Shown here one piece after another: positions 59,901 through 64,000 of a stretch of 64,000 nt of DNA; the first letter of the stretch is position 1; each line of letters opens with the position of its first letter. Below the pieces are notes generated by a model. It saw only the letters and a program-made list of their open reading frames with translations. It searched no databases and was not told the DNA's origin. The position numbers were made by a program, and so were the translations under genes. This DNA comes from Mangifera indica. Lineage: Eukaryota > Streptophyta > Magnoliopsida > Sapindales > Anacardiaceae. The DNA lies in assembly GCF_011075055.1 (NCBI RefSeq), contig NC_058151.1:9132251-9196250 (forward strand). Reading direction: 5' to 3'.

Positions 59901-62900
59901 AGTGACTTGGAGATTGAATCAAAAAGTTGTTCATTTAAAGCTAGTCTTGTTTCATCGTATATCCGTCGAGATTCTTCTTCAAAACGCTTCTTGTAGTAAG
60001 ATTCAAGAGCACTCTTTCGCTTCTGTAGAAGCAACCACTTTCTGTCCAAATCTTGAATTGCCCAAAGTACCTAAAAATAGTAAACTAGCCATTATTTTCT
60101 AGGGTTACGGCTTTTTCTTAATAAATAGATTTTTTTTCCTACAGAATCAAGTTGCCAATTCAATCACTCCTTGACAAACTCAATCACCTTGTGCCACTTT
60201 AATTTAGGTGGTCTCTCGAAATCATCCTTGTTATCATCATCAACTTCTTGTTCCTCAGGATCTTTTAATAGGCTCAAGCACTCTTCCTTCCGATACATAG
60301 CTATAAAGGGAATCTGAGAGCAAGAAGAAATAACAGCATGATAAGATAGAGAATGATCAAAGAGTGAAGTTCACCAACATTAATCAGATAATACTTACAT
60401 CTAACTTCTGCACATGCAATAGGTCCAAAAATCTCCAGATATCCCTCCTGGTTATAGACAAATCCTGCCCCTCTTTAGGTGACCCAGCACCTCTATGACC
60501 AAACAAAGGCACTGTACCACCGAGCAGCTGATTATATATCCAACTGGCCTCTTCTTCAATACTAGCTTCATCTGTAGGAGGACTACCAGTGCTTTCCTCT
60601 GAAATCTACAGAAAAAAAGATACTAACAAGTAAACATAACTAAGGCTTTTATCAAGACACTCGGAGTAACTGCTGAGAAATTTTTCGAGAGCAAGCTACA
60701 CTTACAAAGTCAGTATCCAAATTTACCACAAGTGATGCGAAAAGTTATTTGTGAAGTTATATCATTTACCACATCATTTCATCATTCTTCTGGTGTTGAT
60801 AAAGCAAAATCGCATCCCTAGAGATGCAAAATTTCGATACTTACTTTGTAAGTATAGCATTATTACATTCAGAAAGCAAGATACAAAACCTGCATTCTTT
60901 CTGGAATATCAGTCATCCGAATATGGTCATCCTTCTCTGTCATATACTTTTCAGAGAGTATTATCGGTTCAAATTCATCTTCAAGTCTCCTTTCTCTCCA
61001 TTCACTAGAATCTAACCCTTGTTTGCGACGCTCCAAAAGTTCATCAACATCACCAAATATTTCATGCGCTTCCTGCAAAGCTGATGATGAAACTCCTGGA
61101 GCCTGCCTAGATTTCTTTTTCTTCAATTTCTTTCGTCTGCACAATGAGTTAATTATTCAATAGAAATTTTAAAACAGAAAACAACTCTACCATGCCACAT
61201 TTTATACCTCACAGGTGCACCATGCTCATCAACTTCTTCTTCATCTACAATGAAGTCTGCCATTTCATCTTCTTCACCAATGTCTCCATCCTCTTCTTCT
61301 TCTTCTATTTGCTCCTCCTCAGCAATATCCTCAAGAGGTGCTCCTACAATACCAGTCAAAGAATCAATTCATAATAAACTGAAACAAACTCATAAAAAGT
61401 AGTGGCGATTTCTAAGATAATATATACCTTCATCATCACCAAATAAGCTACGCTTAAGCTTCTCCTCAGCAGTTCTTCCACCCCTACCACTTCCATCAAA
61501 CTCCTCATCAGAAATCCCAAATCGATCTTCATCAGCATCCCCCTGACCTTTCTTTAACCGCCTAAACTTTTTGCTTTCCTGGACACATTTCCAAACCCCC
61601 ATGAGTTCGAACTTGTATATGGACATAATTAAGTAACTGTAAAATTATTTGAGAAGGGAACGATCAGGGTAAACATAAATATCACAACCTTTGGACGGTA
61701 ATTAATATTGTTATCGCGGAGCAGCTCATAGTCATCTTCATCAAGGACATCCTCAGCTTCCCTAAGAGTGATGAACAGCAGTGATTAGAACAGGAACACA
61801 CTTCTCATCAAATTGTTGCAAGAGGTTGAGAACCTCAATAAATAATAAAAAGAAAATGAATTAGAGCCGCGATTTTCATTGCTCTGATCCACAGAGACAT
61901 GCACTTAGAAAAGCAAGGAAAAACAAGGTACCAAAAGAGACACAAATAAAACAATAAATTAGCTTAATGGTAAGACGAGCCTAGCATGAGAGACAAATGA
62001 AGATGGTTACTATCCCCAATCCTTCAATGAAAACCTTGCCACTCAGAACTTTTGGCTCCAATGTGTTCTTACAAATTCCACAAACTTAGCACATTCCACC
62101 AGAGACTTAAAGGTTATGGGAGAAAAATATTTACTTTTTCTTCCTTTTCTTCTTCTTCTTCTGCCTTTCATCATCACTGTCAGCCCTCTCTTCCTCTTCC
62201 TCTTCCTCTTCTTCATCAATATCATCTACTATGAACCCATCCTTCTCATATTCATCTTGCACTTCTTCTGCAAGAACACAAATTAAATTGTTCATATTCA
62301 TTGCATACTAAATAATGAACCAAGATAAAACCTTACTCAAGAAATTGATATGTCAAGTAAAGAACTTAAAAAAATAAAACTAGCACACATAAAAAATCCG
62401 TGACACCAAAACCAACAACAATTAAAACCGGGAAAAAAAATATTATATTAAGCCAATCAATTGAAGATATTAAAGCGTGAATGGATGTCTTTATGCCATG
62501 TGAATGAGCATGATCCCCATAAAAAAAAGGCTGGGCAGCAAAACTTCAAATATGAAACCAAATCGTGAATTGACAATAAGCCAAACATGATATGAAGCAA
62601 TAAATGCCATTCAAGCAACAGATAAATTATCACCACAACAAAACACTAATTCCTATTTGTTTAAACAATATTCCATGCATATATTTTCATAACCATAAAA
62701 AATCCAACCATTAACACAGCTTGATTCTCTGTTTAATTAGCTCTAAGCTTGACTTATAAGAATTTACATTACCACTAAAGTTTCATTGTGCACTTGCATA
62801 ATCACAAAAGGAATAAAAGCTTAAAATGCATAAAGACGCTAATTCTTATTCATACCCAACTTCCCAACTTTTCTCCTCGCTCAAACAAGCAGTTTAACAT

Positions 62901-63395
62901 ACGGCAATCTTGAAAACCCACAATTTACTCCTCCAGCTATACCAAAAATTGTCAAACTTATCTAAATAAAACTAAAACAACTTGCATTTTCCTTTCACTA
63001 ATTTCTTTCCCCAGCAACGAAACGCTAATCGGTTAGAAAAACCAAAAAAATAACAATAATAATCGCCCCAGGCAATGGAACCTAGACGTTCAAAAAAAAA
63101 ATCTGAATAACCAATAGACACAAGTCTCCCTAAAACTTCCACGAAAATAACCCTAAAGCTATAAAATTTTTAAAATTCGACCCCAATCCAAATCTCTCAC
63201 CATCATCTTCATCTTCATCATCATCTCGATCCTCGACTGCATCCCCCTCAACGGGTTCTTGTTCCTCTTCGCCTTCATACTCGATCTCATCTGAAAAAAA
63301 AAGAGCCCATTTCAGATCATTGTCAAGCAAAAAGGGTAAAGATTAGGGCATTTTGAGGGCTGACCTTCCTCATCAGAAACCACGTGCTTGCCCAT
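52700..63395 (-). CDS. SPT6L: Transcription elongation factor SPT6 (SPT6-like), histone chaperone
   Basis: SPT6 binds elongating RNA polymerase II and histones in the nucleus. Exons, 5' to 3' (plus coordinates): 63395-63365, 63290-63201, 62267-62135, 61761-61689, 61578-61428, 61343-61208, 61136-60890, 60605-60399, 60313-60188, 60070-59684, 59526-59419, 59302-58523, 57778-57637, 57555-56381, 55432-55223, 54322-53827, 53130-52700. All introns are GT-AG, and the frame holds for 1640 codons, near the plant family length. Domains: acidic N terminus (1-200), core helix region (300-560), YqgF-like (about 740-830, VMACCWGPGKP), HhH (about 950, FISGLGPRKAASL), S1 (about 1127-1202), tandem SH2 (about 1245-1450, with IIRPSSRG and HPGTFILTYIRS), and a Gly/Ser/Trp-rich tail with WG/GW motifs. 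No disruption seen. Confidence 0.96.
55592..55616. repeat. (AAT)n microsatellite in an SPT6 intron
   Basis: About eight AAT units in the intron between exons 14 and 15. Confidence 0.85.
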
Positions 63396-64000
63396 AGTTC
63401 CACAGAGACAAGGAGACTAGGTTCAGCGCAGACCCGAAAGAAATGTAAAAACCCGCAACCAGAGAGAAACCCTACAGAGCCAAGTGAAAGATTTTGAGAG
63501 TAAACTAAACCAGCAACATTTTTTAAATGAATGTGAAAAGTCCTTGAGAGAGAGTAGGGCCCGAATGAAGTCGGGTTTTCGGGTGAAACAAATTTTACGA
63601 GTAATAAAGTCACCAAGTCACCCTTGACTTTCCCGTTCGCTCTTGTGGACCCTTAAACTTGTAACATATTCCCACAAACACCCCTTATTCAGGGATACAC
63701 CCAATCGAACCAAGTCCAGCCGGTATCTGGCTGCCCATATCAACTCAAACTTTGCTCTTTTTCTTTACCCAAGAGATCGCAACACCAATCAATCACCTTT
63801 ACAGAGCAACAATTAAATTGTTTTTTGTGACAATGAAGCTCAATAAGTATAAAAAAACAAACTGAAGATTCTTTATGGGCTCAAAAATGATATTTTGCAG
63901 CGAAAAACAAGGGCCAAAATTAACAAAAAAGAGATCCCAATTAGTCCTAGAATCAAAGACGAAGTTATAAATATATTTAAGGCCAAACAACTATTGCCCA
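63396..64000. promoter_or_regulatory. Upstream region of SPT6 (5' leader and promoter)
   Basis: The start codon at 63395 is the first ATG giving the conserved acidic N terminus. The 600 bases beyond it hold no gene that I recognise. They should contain the 5' leader and promoter, but I see no TATA box that I would defend. Confidence 0.4.

Overview
The window is nuclear DNA of a flowering plant, most likely a eudicot. It is AT-rich and holds intron-containing genes among many decayed transposons. Three genes look intact: an ALADIN-type nucleoporin (AAAS) at 23356..31973 (+), the plastid ribosomal protein PSRP5 at 32907..33480 (+), and the transcription elongation factor SPT6 at 52700..63395 (-). 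I built each exon model by hand from splice sites and reading frame. They give about 437, 136 and 1640 residues, close to the family lengths. AAAS and PSRP5 are tandem neighbours, as I recall them in Arabidopsis (At3g56900/At3g56910). No tRNA, rRNA or CRISPR array was seen.

Region 1-11.7 kb is retroelement debris. Two inverted copies of a Ty3/Gypsy-like LTR lie at about 375-1750 (-) and 4150-6443 (+), the first followed by a primer-binding-site-like sequence. A Copia RNase H remnant lies at 7440-7880 (-), and there are short tandem repeats. Region 11.7-22.3 kb is a decayed Mutator-like element (MULE). It has a MURA transposase remnant (+) facing a DUF1985/Ulp1-protease remnant (-), with a 148-bp tandem array on one side and a 118-bp array on the other. 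A 1374-bp non-autonomous MULE with a perfect 9-bp target duplication sits inside the transposase remnant.

AAAS has two adjacent non-canonical introns: a GC-AG intron, then an AT-AC intron with U12-type signals. Its next intron (2.2 kb) holds a tandem copy of the exon end with a destroyed donor site, a Gypsy remnant, a hAT-like insertion and a foldback. A later intron holds a Mutator-type MITE with a 10-bp target duplication.

Region 33.5-52.4 kb is again transposon-rich: a complete but dead Copia element (35294-39862), an unprocessed NAC-alpha pseudogene (40400-41034), a hAT element (41114-42502), a hAT MITE (42753-43219), a fragment of the same MULE family as at 13.5 kb, a chromovirus integrase/chromodomain remnant (45390-46880), and a FAR1-type MULE with long terminal inverted repeats (47653-52396). 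SPT6 fills the rest on the minus strand. The transposon remnants carry several stops and frameshifts. I see no clearly new gene system; the most notable points are the intron types in AAAS and the array-flanked MURA/Ulp1 MULE.
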